64,000 bases of DNA from Ectocarpus siliculosus (lineage: Eukaryota > Sar > Phaeophyceae > Ectocarpales > Ectocarpaceae). The DNA lies in the NCBI GenBank assembly GCA_000310025.1, contig FN649747.1, positions 2,061,807-2,125,806 on the forward strand. Direction: 5' to 3'. Positions 44,571 through 57,800 of this stretch are shown here, piece after piece. The position numbers and the translations under genes are program-made. The first letter of the stretch is position 1. Each line of letters starts with the position of its first letter. The notes beneath the pieces were generated by a model. It had not been told where the DNA came from. It did not search any database and worked only from the letters and a program-made list of their open reading frames with translations.

Positions 44571-46423
44571 CTGTTATTCTTACTACTGTAGATGGTAGGT
44601 GCTACCTGGCAGAGGGAATGTGCGGGCAGCAGAAAAAAAATTGAGCGGCGCTCTACAGTACATACACTTCTTCCGGTGTCTTCGGGGGAGCGGTCGAGGC
44701 TCTTCTCACAACACGGGGAGGACCTCAAAGACAACGACGCACAGCGGTGTTTTCCTCATACTTACCATTGAGCTAACGTGACAAACAGCAACAAAGGCTA
44801 ACCGAACACCCGTCACTCGATGAGGAGCAGGGCGAGGGAGACTTGTGTTGAGAGATGGGTCGGGCACCGCCCAATACCATGCCATCAAGAACAGCACAAG
44901 GCGACGGTAGAGATCCCAGAAAAAAAACGACAGGCATATATATGCGGTCACGTGGGGAGGCAGAACACATAAACCAAACAAGAAATAGGGTTGTTTCTAC
45001 GAATGGCGTCTTCGCGCGGTCTAGAATTCGCCCAGAGTCATGCATATGATACAAATGAGTGACCTGCCGTAAGGATGCGAGAGAACGCACGGGGGTGAAA
45101 GTATTTTTTTCTAACCTTTATTGCTCCACGATGATGAGGGTGCGAACACCAACCGATACCTCTCAGGAAAGCCCTCCACGTGATGTTCCCAAAACTACCC
45201 TTGTCGGCAGTGGTACCCTCCTGGTTGTGAGAAATCACGCCATGATAAAATGCTGACACCCCCGTGCGTTCTCTCGCGTCCTTACCGTACACTGCTGTAG
45301 ACAGAGGTGGTGTATCTGCGGCATCATACCTGAGATCCCGTCGAAGGATACTGGCCCATCGGCGACCGCTGTCCAACCGCCATTTTGTGCAAAGCTCCTT
45401 TCTCTTCTCCCTCTTGTACAAGCCAACTACGCAGTCGGTCCGGGGACAGATGCACTCTCCCACCTGGAGAGGGTTCCCTGTTGAAGATCGCGATCATGAC
45501 GCCAGGCTGACCCAACACTCGCAGACCACTCGCCCAGTCCCGCCCATGTTTCCGAGCCCCCCACATGCTGCCAATTTATCGAGTACCCGTCGCGGCTACC
45601 CGGGCTGTCACATGCGAAGCACCGGCGAAGTTCCCCTGCTGCTGCCGCTTCTTTGCCGCGTAGAGTGTTGCCGCACGAGGCGCGGAAACCACGGACCATG
45701 CTGAAGAAAACCGTTGAAAATGGCGGTATACAGCTGCTCACCAAATCGCCGATTTTGGCGTCCACAGATGAAGATCGACGGCGATATTAGTACAACACCT
45801 CAGCTACACAACGCACCCTCTGAGAGCGGAAGACCCGTTGCTGGTAACTAACCTGGGCTTGGTGCGGCTGCTAGACCAAGTTGCTCCGCGTGTAGGAGCT
45901 CTGACGCGAGGCGGATTCGGTTCTACGCACAGAAAGCTAACAAACGCCCAAAACTTGCACCGACAGCTCTCCCACGAGTAGCACAACAGTATACCGAGGT
46001 TAAATTCTGTCTGGTGCCCACGACGAGGCTCCTACGGCTCTGTGAACACGCAGCCTGCTGTGGCCTGCCGGGGGGGGCAATGGAGGGGTTTGAGGGGGGA
46101 TCGCAAAAAAACGAGGGGGTACCATCTGCGAAGCCCCGGCGTACTTTTTCAGCCGCCCCCATCGTCCATGCAACGGGCCTCGTGAATCGATTCACCTCGT
46201 TTCTTCTCCTCTACCCTACAATAGTTCATCTTCTAGCGGAATCGTTCGTTCTTCGCCGCCACCCGGTTCGTGACCATCCCGTGCTGAGGAAGGAGGTGCC
46301 CAAGAAAAAAAAGAAAAAAAACTAAACCCAATAACACTGAAGTATGCATACGAAGGTTAATGTTCCGAGCCGCCAGGATACCCTTTCTCTCTACCGAGTC
46401 AGAGTCCCTGAAGTGGCGATTGC
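44571..46423. other. No gene recognised; holds one foldback element
   Basis: Open frames at 45038-45463 (-), 45264-45704 (+), 45427-45765 (-) and 46014-46325 (+) show no domain, start context or splice partner that I can support. The only structured item is the inverted-repeat element at 45068-45287. Confidence 0.5.
45068..45287. mobile_element. MITE-like element with ~29-bp terminal inverted repeats
   Basis: The left end GTAAGGATGCGAGAGAACGC then ACGGGGGTG (45069-45097) is almost exactly complementary to the right end CACCCCCGTGCGTTCTCTCG then CGTCCTTAC (45257-45285). The interior is about 160 bp with no coding capacity. Different termini from the foldback family at 20.8-24 kb. Confidence 0.85.
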
Positions 46424-49400
46424 AGAGCGACCAGCCGCAGGCAGGAAAATGCTGCACACACACGACACGTTGTTTGCGGTTTCGTTTCCAGACCACGAAC
46501 AACCGGTGTTCCACGACGGCATTCGTATTTGGGGCCACAACCCAAAAAATAAAAAGATCGTCAACAACCCCCCCCCGTCCAAACGCGCCCCTAGCTTATT
46601 GGCTAAGTCAGAGCGACGAACGTCTAGGGCCCTCCTTATCAACGCCGTCTCTATCCCCCGGAACGCGATCATCATCACCAACACTGCGACTGCTACTGCT
46701 ACTGCTGCTGCTACTGTTGTTGTTGCCTCTGCTGCTGCTGCTGCTGTTGCAACCGCTGCGGCTATTGCTGCTGCTGTCTCCTTCTTGACGCTGCTGCTGC
46801 AGCAGCGGGACGATGCCGTTTCGAAGCACGCCGTCGGTGATGGCCGCGGTCAGCCCCCACACGCGTTGAGGCCCCGCGGTGAAAGCCGGGAGCTGCCCTC
46901 GCCCGCACAGGTCATCCATCGTGCGTAGCGACGGGTCTAAGAGCTCGCTCAGGGACAGGGTGAACACACTCTCCACCTGTGAAAATATTCAATCGCCATC
47001 CAGAGTCGTTAGGTGATGTTTGTTGTTGTCGGCACGTAAAAGCTGTTGAATGTGCACACGAAAACAACGCTGGCGCGGTGAAAATGTTTTGGAGAGTCCG
47101 TCCGAGAAAAGGTAATAGGTTACGGATAACACCGCTGCTGTGATAGCCACGTCCCGAAAGCATACGGTTTGGGCAGGGCTACGAAGCATTCATGACGGTT
47201 GAAGGTGGTTTTCGCAAAGGGTACTACCGTAAAATGACACCTCGGTCCACCGACGACACGATTCGTTTTCGATAGCTCAGTCAGGGCGTTTGCAATCTGC
47301 TTGGTGGGGTGAGGTAAGATATGAAGCCAGTCGGCTGCTGCTGCTGCTGCACCACATAATAAAGGCGTATGATGATAAGTACGTGTGTACGCAGCGTGCA
47401 TGGCGACCGCAGCCCAAACGGCGGGACCGGTTGTCGCACATTTACTCACGGCAGCACTACCCGCGATCAATTTTCTCTATTCCATGCATATGTACATACC
47501 TCGTCCGGACTCAGCACCAATTTGGGCAGAAGTGGACCGACGTCTCGTCGGACGAACGCTACCACGGGGGTCACCGGCGTACCCGTTACTGGAGGAGGGA
47601 TGAACGAGAGGCAGTAACACCAAGGGGTCGGAGAACAACACGATCATCAGTAGGTTTCAAAAGCAACCTTCAAACTCTTCGTGGAACAAGCTGAGTGCTC
47701 GATTCGGCCATTGGGTCAAACAGACGCTGGGTGGTCCGGACGAGGTAGATCGTAAGAAGGGTACAAGGCGTCGCCCACCACGGCAGTATCACAAACATGC
47801 ACCGCAAGGGCGGGGGGTGGAAGAGGCACGACAACGGGAGGAGGGGCGGAGGCGTTCATGGGAGCCTCGTCGATGCCGTGTCGACAACCCAAAACAAGCT
47901 CTCGGCCACAAACGTCGGCTGCTGCACATCGTGTGGCGTGCCATCCGTTCGCACAGCAAACGAGTTGTGCGCTCGTTTAGACGCGAAATAGGACTTAAGC
48001 GCCTACCCACGTCCGGGAGTCCCCCCACCAGCGTCCGCCGTATGTCGCAACCAATTCGTTCGACGGAAAGCAATCTCTCCAGAAAAATTAGCTACATGAA
48101 TGCGCCGCAGTAGACATGCAGCGAGAGCTTGGGAAAGGAGGCGAAAGGGTAGCGTGGAGTGATGGAAGAGTAGTGACACGCACTTACTTGCTGGTAGCGT
48201 CTGGCAAGTGCCCAGAACGTCGACCCTTCCTAGGCTGTCCCCAATCTCTTCTCGCGTCTCACGCAGCGCCGCCTCGACCGCATCTTCACCGGGCTCCAAA
48301 TGCCCTCCCGGAAAGGAAACCTGAGATCCATTCCCGTGAGTGCGTCGAGCAAATCAATCGCGTCGGTAGTTGCCACATTTCACCCATCACACCGGACCAA
48401 CACAAATACTGCAATGGTACGCTTAGGTACCCCCGGGAGAGCCCAGTACGAAACTACTGCTCCCCCATGTTCTGGTGTTTATTTTAGGTAGGGTACAGCA
48501 GCTCGTCATACATTCAACGATAAGAAACACCCCTGCCAGAACAAGAAAGGTGGCAGGTTTTATCGCGAAGGGACAAAATTATGTGCTAGGAGGCTTGAGA
48601 TTGGGCAAGCAGAGACACCTCGCAACAAGACGTACAATGCAGACTGGGAGCCAACAATGGGCGGTGCTTTGGGTTGGTGTCCTGGTTGCATATGTGTCTA
48701 CAATATGCATATCTCTTGGTAGTCGGTTGGTCGTACCTGCCCTTTGTGGGTTGAGACTTTGGCGGATCGAACGGTGAAAAGAAGGCTCGCTACCCCATCG
48801 CGATTGCACCTGTGGTGAACAAGAGAACGTACTTAAGGCGGAGATTGCGGAGATTGCGGAGATTGCACAGGTTATCGCAGGTGCACCGGAGAGGGTGGGC
48901 GGTGCGCGGGGGCGATAAACATCACGTCTCTCGAGGCACCCATGTATCCTAAGTCCGGGCATGAACCATCGAGAATTACTGAGCAGCATACCACGGCGAC
49001 ACCGGAGCGTGCGGGACAGAGAGCATGCCATCCTATTTCTGGTAGTGAAGCGATCAACGACAATGCATGTAATTGCGCTGTAGTATCTCCTCCGCCCTCA
49101 TGCCGTCTTCCGGGGATCTGCACCGGGAGGGATTCCACGATCGGCCCGAAAATGCCACAGTCCCGCCTGATCCTCTCGCTACGCATTCTCTCTGCCAACT
49201 GCTGCACAACAACCTGCAGCGTGCGCTCGGCCGCGTTGCAGCCCGAACACAAATCTCGCCGCATTTTACACAATTCAAATTACTGAAGTAGCAGCGCTTC
49301 GTCGTTCTCCCCGGCGACCGTTGTAGTGCTTGAGAAACTCTCAGACGAACAGCTGGACCCTCTTGCCAACTGCTACACTGACGCGTAAGGCGTATGTCGG

Positions 49401-50128
49401 CTCAGCGGGCGTCAGTGGCAGGAACGTGAGGTTCAAACTGACCATGCACGGCTCAAAAAAAATTCAAAGTGAAGGTTACGCCGCACGCAACGCATCTTGA
49501 CAATCTCGATATCCTCGCTGTAGGGGAGGGTTGGACAACACACCACACGCTCACAGAGGGACGAGAACAGCAGCTCTTCTCGCCGCCCTTGATCTCCCGC
49601 GTTCACTCCGCAAAATCTCTGATGCGTGAGCAGCAGCAGAGGTGAACGCTTCCAGTCTATATCCAGCCAACAGCGGCAACGGTCCGGGCGAGAAGACCTT
49701 CCGTATGGCAGCGAGGTTCTGCTCATTGAAGGTGAAAGGCGCTCGTCCATACAGATGCATTGCGGAGCACCGCACACGCACAGATGGGACCTCTCTCTCT
49801 CTCGTCTCCTTGTAGAAACTGCCGAGAACCCAGGACCGCCCTCCTCTCCGTCCAAAGAAGAGGTGGACTGCTGTGAAATACAGCAGCAGCGCGCAAATGG
49901 AAAAGGGGCCCCGCGGTTGGTGTTGGGCGCGCCTTCTCTCTGTCTGTCTCTGGCTTATGGGTAAGTCTAATGGGTAAGCCTTTCTAACATCTGGTCTGTC
50001 TGTCGGTCCGTCGATGTCTCTCTATCTCCCTCCACCTCTCCGACAGTACCGAGCAAGGCATCGAGGATACTCTCGGTTTGTCCGACAAGGGTAGGCGCAG
50101 AGTGGCCAAATGTTGCTTTACGAGCTGG
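46424..50128. repeat. Segmental duplication, arm B
   Basis: Direct homologue of 39044-42916 with an offset of about 7.2-7.4 kb. Exons, splice sites and most introns align. Arm B carries an extra low-complexity stretch at about 49938-50045 and a shorter CAG tract region near 46780. Confidence 0.92.
46608..49760 (-). CDS. Nudix hydrolase, CoA diphosphatase type (copy B)
   Basis: Same five-exon structure as copy A: 49760-49555, 48809-48737, 48320-48188, 47588-47500, 46976-46608 (TAG); same phases; 289 residues. Nudix box at residues 99-121 (GHLEPGEDAVEAALRETREE), preceded by THKGQVSFPGG. AITGTPVTPVVAF is closer to the family consensus than copy A (ALMGTSV). After IVPLL the frame differs from A: a short glutamine stretch is followed by a Ser/Asn-rich tail (NSRSGCNSSSSSRG) and a charged end (DDDRVPGDRDGVDKEGPRRS), about 46 residues longer. 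Splice sites and the catalytic box are intact, so both copies look functional. The tail is read in a different frame of the same CAG/CTG tract. Confidence 0.92.
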
Positions 50129-51835
50129 CTTTAACTAACAACCCGCTAGAAGACTGAGACTGCAATGCGTACGGTCATCTAATCAAAGTGCCGCTGTTGT
50201 TGCGCCGCAATAGCGCCGTCGGAATACTTGTAGGTTCATGTTCGAGCCCCGGTTTCCGGTTCAGAGCAAATATCATTTCTCTACCGAATCACAATTCCTG
50301 AAGCATTGTTCCCAGCAATATCGTCATGACGCCGAAGAACCTGTAGGGATTTTTTCCCAATCACGTACTAAATGCATATGTAACTGCGTGCCAATTTAAC
50401 GCACACCCAGCAGACCTTTATCAGCTCTCTCACCAGACAAGCTTGATCGTGTGAGCGACCGCGAGTTGCTCACAACAGCCGTGATTCGTTCGTAATTGCG
50501 AGACGGGGGTGTTTGAGTCTGTTGATCGTGACAATTACGCCATGCCGCCAGGGGCCACAAGGAAGCGCGGCGGCGGGATGTCGCGCGGTCTCATGCGTAG
50601 GGGGGAGCAGCGAGCGGCTCAGGGGGCGCTTGGCTAACGTTTTATCGCGAGGAGGATTCAGCCGTCCCAGAGGGTGCAAAGGGGGCCACGCCCATCTAGC
50701 GTCTAGACTACGGCAGCGAGGTTCAGATTACATCAGAGAGAAACCACGAATCTTTCTCAGGCCGTCACAAGCTGCCGACATCTCGGGACACGATACGAAG
50801 CACGCTCCATAGCATCTGCCAACGTTGCGGATGGTCACTGACAGGGACACACGCCGTCAGGGAAGCCCGCGGTCTTGATAGCGCTCTAGCGTGTCTATCA
50901 TTGGGGAGGTGATGGTATTGACGTCAACACCAGAACGCCCAAAGGCGACTGCACGGGTTGATTTCTTGTTTTGCACACACGCTTACTTATTCCCTGGGTG
51001 GCCATGAAGCGCGCACGTTCTCAACAAAGTTTCCTTCAGTCCATGTTGCCCCCCCGGCCGAAAAAAGGGCTGCTGCAGATATTTTCCTTTTCTCGACCTA
51101 GCAGAGACGTTCCCAACGCCAACGGTTCTGTCCGCAAACACCCCTCCCCCCTGGCTCTTGCCTGGGAAACAGCGGGAGAACCTGGGGGCTACAGCTAGAA
51201 TGCTTTGGTCTGTTGCCGTTGCTGCTGCTGCGGTTCTTGTCGTAATGTCGTGAATTATCGCTCGGGCCTCTACCCATAAACTCGTCTGTCCACCCCTCAC
51301 GACAAACCATGATGTTTTCGTGGTCACAAGCTGACCCAAAAATCGACACAACGTAAGGAAGACATAAAACTAAGGCAGTGGTCCCCACACAAAGACATAA
51401 ACAATAACATATTACCACAATCAATCGCTCGATATCATAGCTTGACTTGTTCTGTCTATCTTTTCTGGGCGCCATTCATTTCCTTTTGGCACAACTTTGA
51501 CGCACCAACCCGGGGTCACCCAAGACGAATACCAACTATTCCTGAGCACGCGCAGCAGGGCATGGCCCTTGTTCGTGGTTCAAGGTGCGGGCATTCAGGG
51601 TATACGAAATGTCCAACATGTGGAAAAGCCGGCAGCAAGAAGGGGGGGGGGGGTTCTGCTCCCAGTACGGGGTGGGTGCCCCCTATTCCTTTCCTATAAA
51701 ACTCAGTACCAGTGCGAAACATCGATGATCTGATGGTCATTTCCCATGACTCCGAAAATGTACGCATGCGCACATGCATAGTTCGAATAAATCTCAGGAT
51801 GATGAGCGTACGTTCGCTCTCTCCTGCACTTGAGG
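50129..51835. other. No gene recognised; intergenic and possible RecQ 3' UTR
   Basis: Between Nudix copy B and the RecQ stop codon at 51836. Open frames on both strands are short and lack recognisable motifs. No RNA gene or clear repeat was seen. Confidence 0.5.
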
Positions 51836-54727
51836 CTACAGAGCCAGAAAGGTCGGTGCTCCGCCACTCGCTCCTGCCGGCTTCGTGAAAAGCACAAAGT
51901 CCTCCTGCATGCCGTCCAGCAACGTCCTCAGCGCCTTTTCACTTCCTCCAGGGTTCGCCGAAACCATCGCCTGCGTCCGTGTGCACAAGCAACAAGTCGG
52001 AATGACGGTACAGACGAAAAAACGGGATCGTCCGAAAGGTACATGCGTAATCGTATAGCGCTCGCTCTTTATTGCCAGGCCGTTCAATCCGATTCCCTAC
52101 TAGACAAGCCTTGAAGCGCTCTGCATAAGGGCCAAGAAGAGAGAAAACGTGCACGTGCCATCACTTATTGGGAGCACCTTCCGAGACGGCTGGAGTGAGC
52201 GCATCGATCGAAAATCACTGCCGCCCGTTCGAAATGATTTCGCCCCCCCGCATGATAGCCGCACGGTGCATGCGAAGCTTGCGCTCTCATCGCCCTGTTG
52301 CATGATCCGTCAAAGGGCACTCGACAAGACACGGCACTACGCACATAATAGTTTGGAGTGTGAACCTCTCGACCGGGGGCATCCGGTCTCGTTCTCAAGC
52401 TCGACAAAGTATCCGAAACACCCCTGCTACTTGTAGTAGCTTTTCGTTTGTGAACCGCCGGTTTCTCGAGTAGGCGGCGCCAGCTGGAAAACGGGCAATG
52501 AGCCGAAAAGACAGCCAACCGCACTGCCCCGTTACCTACACAGCAAGATTCCTACCCTTCCAAGCAGGAAGAAACATCTGAAGACGTCAACGAGAACCAG
52601 GAAGCGACAAAAAAACGACGGGGGGCGTGTAATACCTTGCAGCTCGCTCCTGATGGGCCGGCTTCCTTGATCAGCCTCAGCACAACCTCCGGCGTCCACG
52701 GCTCCGGTTGATCGCCGACACCGGCCGCGGCAGCATCGCCCGGCTGCCGCCGCGCCTTCCCCGCCACAGAAGCGGACGGCGCGTATGATGGCGTGAAGAG
52801 TCTCGCCGCGGCAGTCGGGGGCGACACCGCCGCCGCCGCCGCCCCCGCCGCCGCTGAAGACGATGCCGTCGATCGCGGTGACGGCCCGTGCGAAGAAGAA
52901 GGAGGCGTGAAAATCTTCGTGGAAGCGGCCGACGAGGTTAGCTTCCTCGAGGAGGAGGCGGACGAGGCTTGGGGCGACGGCGTCGTCGCGTAGGACGGTG
53001 TGAAGAGGCCACTACCGCTACCGCTACCGCTACGGCCGCCGCCGCCGCCGCCGCCGCCGCCTCTGCTGTCGCCGCCGCTGTTGCTCGAGGCTGGGGACCA
53101 AACCGAGGCCGACTTAGGCGGGGATACCCGCTTGGCAGGAGGGGGCGCGCCGCTGCCGCCGGCCGCGCCTCCTGCCCATGAAGGCAGCGCTCGCTTCTTC
53201 CCGCCAGAGGACGGCGGGCCGGTGGCCACGGCGTTCGCTTGAGGGCGGAGCACCTCGCCCCCCGACCCCGGGAGCCGCCCTCCCCCGCTTTCGAACCGCA
53301 GCCTCGACAGCACCAGTCTGGGCGGGCGGTCAACATTCCAACAGCAACAGCAGTGGCCGATGACACCAACGGAGGTAAGACCACTGAGATGAAACGAGAA
53401 GGTTCTGCCCCCCATGCTAGCGAGGTAAAACAAAGATGTATTTCCCGCGAGAAGTGGTGTTTGTGTGTTGACAGCTTGCGGCGCGTCATCAGTCTGCGGG
53501 AGTTTGCCATCGTTCCGCGCCATGCCAACCGCCCGATGGAGATGAATTCATTCAAAGGTCTGGCCGGTAACAGCAGGCACTTCATTTCTTTTTTTCGTGC
53601 CTAGATGGAGCTGATAAACTCAAGATAGACACCGGAAAAGTCAGGCGACACGTTTTGCCGGAACCCACATATCTGTCAGTACAGGGACGAAGGATGCGAC
53701 ATACTCTTGCGTTCTCGATCAAACCAGCGGGTGCCGTTCCAACAAAAAAAACAAGCGCTAAAACTATTTATTAGTGTTGCACGGTTGAGCCCACAAACCC
53801 TTTTCCCATAGGTAGGCAGTCACGACGCTCACGCTTGCGCAGCCGCTCGACTCCCTCCAACGAAGCACACAAACGCTTGAAGTAGGTACCACAGCAGGGC
53901 GCTAACCTGATCATGCTATAGGCGGTCTTGCTCTCTGTGCCTGGAGGCAGCCTCTCGAAGATTGGTTTAAGCCGAAAGCCTGAGGCCAGCGGGTCGTGCC
54001 CTTCTTGCTTGAAGCCGTCCAAGATGTCCAGGATCTAAGAGACGTTTCAATCACAGGCAGCAACGAGAGGCACATTGCGATACACGTTGTGCAGCTTGCG
54101 CATACAGCATGGTACCTCAGAGTTGTTCGCGTACGTCGTTGTTTCCGCCGATGGTGGCGGATGTGGTGACGGAAAATTGTTGTAATCGCAGTCGCTACCG
54201 TTGCTGTTCTTGGAATTGCATCTCAAAAGTAGCTCACCGCCACAACTCTAGCCCGTGCTCGCACGCCAACAGGTACAAATGCCCAGCCCAGGGGGCTGTC
54301 CACATAACGTACGTTAGCAACCTATCCAATGCTAAGACTCAACGCGCAAAGACGTCTGCACCCGCATGCGCATCCACCAGACACCTACCACCAACACTAA
54401 CACTGCACAGACGTCCACTTGACTTGACACCCAACTCCCCCGGGGCGGCACCGATTGCGAATAACACCAAAACTGGCCAAAACAAACGGCAGTAGGAACG
54501 GGCAAATAAATACACTAGCAGTAGTTTTCGCGACCCGTGCCATCCATCGTTCTGGCCCGTGCACCTTGCGCTCCAGGTCAAGGTCGATGCCGAGGCGCCG
54601 GCGGTCCCACGCGAAAGTCAAGCCTGCCTCCAAGCACGCCGCGAGGTGGCCCGCGAACGTCCCAATAGCCACCGGTCGCGGCATCCTGGCGGCCACCTGC
54701 TCCAGCGTCAGGGAGTCTGAAACCACC

Positions 54728-54804
<77 letters not shown>

Positions 54805-57800
54805 CCGAACACGTTTATTTAGGCATTGCGTGAGGTTCGGAAGCGATTTATTTCTGGGAGAGCAACACGCTGGACATGTGGAAAGGTGGCTGATGGAAAT
54901 GAACCCATGGCCTGCCGTAGAACACAGGTGGGGCTCCAGCGTCAGGGAGCCTGAAACCACGATAGCGAGCGACCACAACTGTTTTCGGAGGCATTGCGTG
55001 AGGTTCGGAAACGATATCCGAGAGAGCAACACACTTGACAGGTCTTGTGGTCGTGAATACTTGTTAATTAAGTCGAGTCGAAAAGGTAAAATTGTTGAGT
55101 CGGAAAAGTGGCTGACGGAAACGAAACTGCAGATAGAGCTTGATCCACGCGGGATGGGTAATCCCTAGCGAAAGAGATGAGTGGGCCGGTCTTGCCTGGA
55201 ATTGAAACTACCGCGGTATGAACAGCGTTCACGGAGGCCCCGGGAACAATGAGACGGCTAGCACAACAATTGGTGTGACATATGCATACGCCACCACCAC
55301 GTCTAGGTCTAAAGCGTGCCTTTGAATCCGACGAATTACGAAGGGGTTCAAGGAAACCGCACATTGCTTCCAACCAGCCGCGGAAAAGTGAATTCGGTTG
55401 GAAGTCACGGCCGGCCTGGTTGAACCTACGCCTGTGTGTACCAAATATACAACAAGACACAAAAACAGCAAATCGAAAAGGTCGAAAATTTTGTGCTGGC
55501 CCTGTCACGTGGATGCTTTGTTGGGGTGCGACATGAAAACGAAAAGAGGTATATCATAAGATACTGCTGCACATTTTCTAGAAAAACCAAACGGTCAGGA
55601 GCAGCGGTTTCGGAAAATCAAGTGCAGACCTTGTCTCATGTAAGCCTCGTGGGCAAGCTGCTGCACCGAAGTCAACGGCCTGTCTTCTCGCCTGCCATAA
55701 TGGAGAGCGCGTGTACCGACAGCGGAAAGGGGTTCGGGGGTTCCGTGGATTGCAAAACAAAAATCAAGACGTCGACGCAAGCGGCAGTAACTGGGTTTCC
55801 AGAGGTAGGGAGGGCCTCGCGTCTAGCAGGACGAGCGCCCCCGCCCATCCCTGTCTCCCGCCGAAGCCGGGTCCAAGCATGCTGATGGGTTGGTTGTCAC
55901 GCGAAATCGTCAAGCAAAGAAAAAAGAAAAGTTCCCTTCCTCCCTATTGATACTCCTCTTTTGTCTCAAGTCCAAGGACTGGCGGCCTACTTCGTGCGAG
56001 CGCCGCCTCGCGGCCGCCTTCGCCGACGCGTCGGAGCCAGCATGGAATAAACAACGTGCACTAAACTCGAACGAAACTCACGATGCTGTCATGTCAAAGC
56101 CAGCACACCTTACACACAACTGCAACGAAGCTCGCGAAGTTTAAGTTTTCGCGTAAAACAATTCAGCGCGAAAAAAAAAACGGGGTACACACAGTACAGG
56201 CAGGGGGGGGGGGGGGGGGTGTACTCATAGTCGTGCATGCCGTAGTCGTTTGACCATTGACCTCGCATCCCTACAAAGCCGGGACGGAGCACGCCGGGTT
56301 CTCACCGGACCAGGCTCTCACATCACCAAGCGCGAAGCGCCGTGAGGTATTTGGCGAGTCGCATGAAGGGTGAGCTGCATCCTGCTAAGGGTGTTCGGCA
56401 TCTTGTGCTTACTTCCTTGCGTACGGATGACAGCTACGTATGACTTAATTTATTTTCTGGTGCTTTCACTTCCAGAGACAGTTGTAAGCACTGTGTAACT
56501 GCCTCGAGGAAGCTTGACCATTTTAACACAACGTGGTGCGATCATCCCCCGTTGCGCGGAGTGAGGTTTCTCGACCCCGCACAACATGATCTACTCGACC
56601 ACCATTATGGTTACCGCAAAAAAAAAAAACGAGGTAAAAAAAAAAAACGGTAACCTGGTTGCCGAGTTCACGAAGTGAATTGGCTTGTTTTACAACGTCG
56701 TTGCCAAGCGACGAAAACCCAATCCCGATGGCAAACACCGAGTGGGGGGCTTGTTTTACAACGTCGTTGCCAAGCGACGAAAACCCAAACCCCGATGGCA
56801 AACACCGGGGGGGGCGGCTTGTTTTACAACGTCGTTGCCAAGCGACGAAAACCCAAACCCCGATGGCAAACACCGGGGAGGGGAGGCAGGGGGGGGGCTA
56901 AAACGAAGCTCACGATGTTGTCAGCCACGGAGCCTCCTGCGCGGGCGCCGCGGCCACGTTGCTCTCCAGCTTCAGGTCAGCGCACGCCGCCTTCAGCACC
57001 TGCGGAGTTCATTAACCGAGGGAGGTTGAGTCCACGCCCGGCAAAACGCAAGGAATGGGTGCAGAACGGGGAGTGTTGGTTGAACGGGCGCATCAACCCT
57101 TCCCGTGAATACCGCTAGCTAGGCAGGATCCCACCCCCACCCCCTCGGGAACGGAGGCGAACACGAAAGGGCGGCCGTCGTGACCCAATCATGGAATGTA
57201 TCGACATGAAGAAAAAAAAAAGAAACCGGGAAAAACAAATCGGCGGCGCACACGAAAGGGCGGCCGACGTGACCCAGACAAGGGGCACATCGCCATGGGG
57301 AAACACGAACGTTGAAACATCACCCAATCATAGGCCGGCGTCTGCTCTAAGAGGGGCCGTGGTCTTCCATGCCGAAAGGCGTGCCGTATGTGCACAGAGC
57401 GGACACACCAACGACTACGGTACTGGCAAGAAGCGGTACACCTCCGTCGAAATGCCCCCCCCCCACCATTAGGATGCTCCAAGCGCACAAGTAATGCAGC
57501 CGTAAGGGGCAGAATTGGGGATCCAATCCCTACGGTACGGGAAGAGACGCAAGGAAGCTGACATGGCAGTATCGCATGTGCGGGATGGGAGAGGAGAGGT
57601 TGCCGAGAATAGTATGGGAGGCAAAGTGGGCAAACAAAAAGAGGGGAAGACAACCCACGGAATGGGTCACGGTTGTAGAGGACGTATGGAAGGGGTTAGA
57701 CATCGACGAAGATGAAACGCTGGAAACGGAGGGTCTACAGGGGTTCAAGGAGAAGATATCTGCTGCCTGTGCCGAGACAGAAGAACAGAATCTAAAGAAA

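Noticed and set aside
48872-49273. 133-codon ORF (and its counterpart at 41650-42123) as a Nudix exon
   Set aside because: Exons 49555 and 48809 join directly in phase with perfect family fit. The ORF spans intron sequence and is not conserved in frame between copies.
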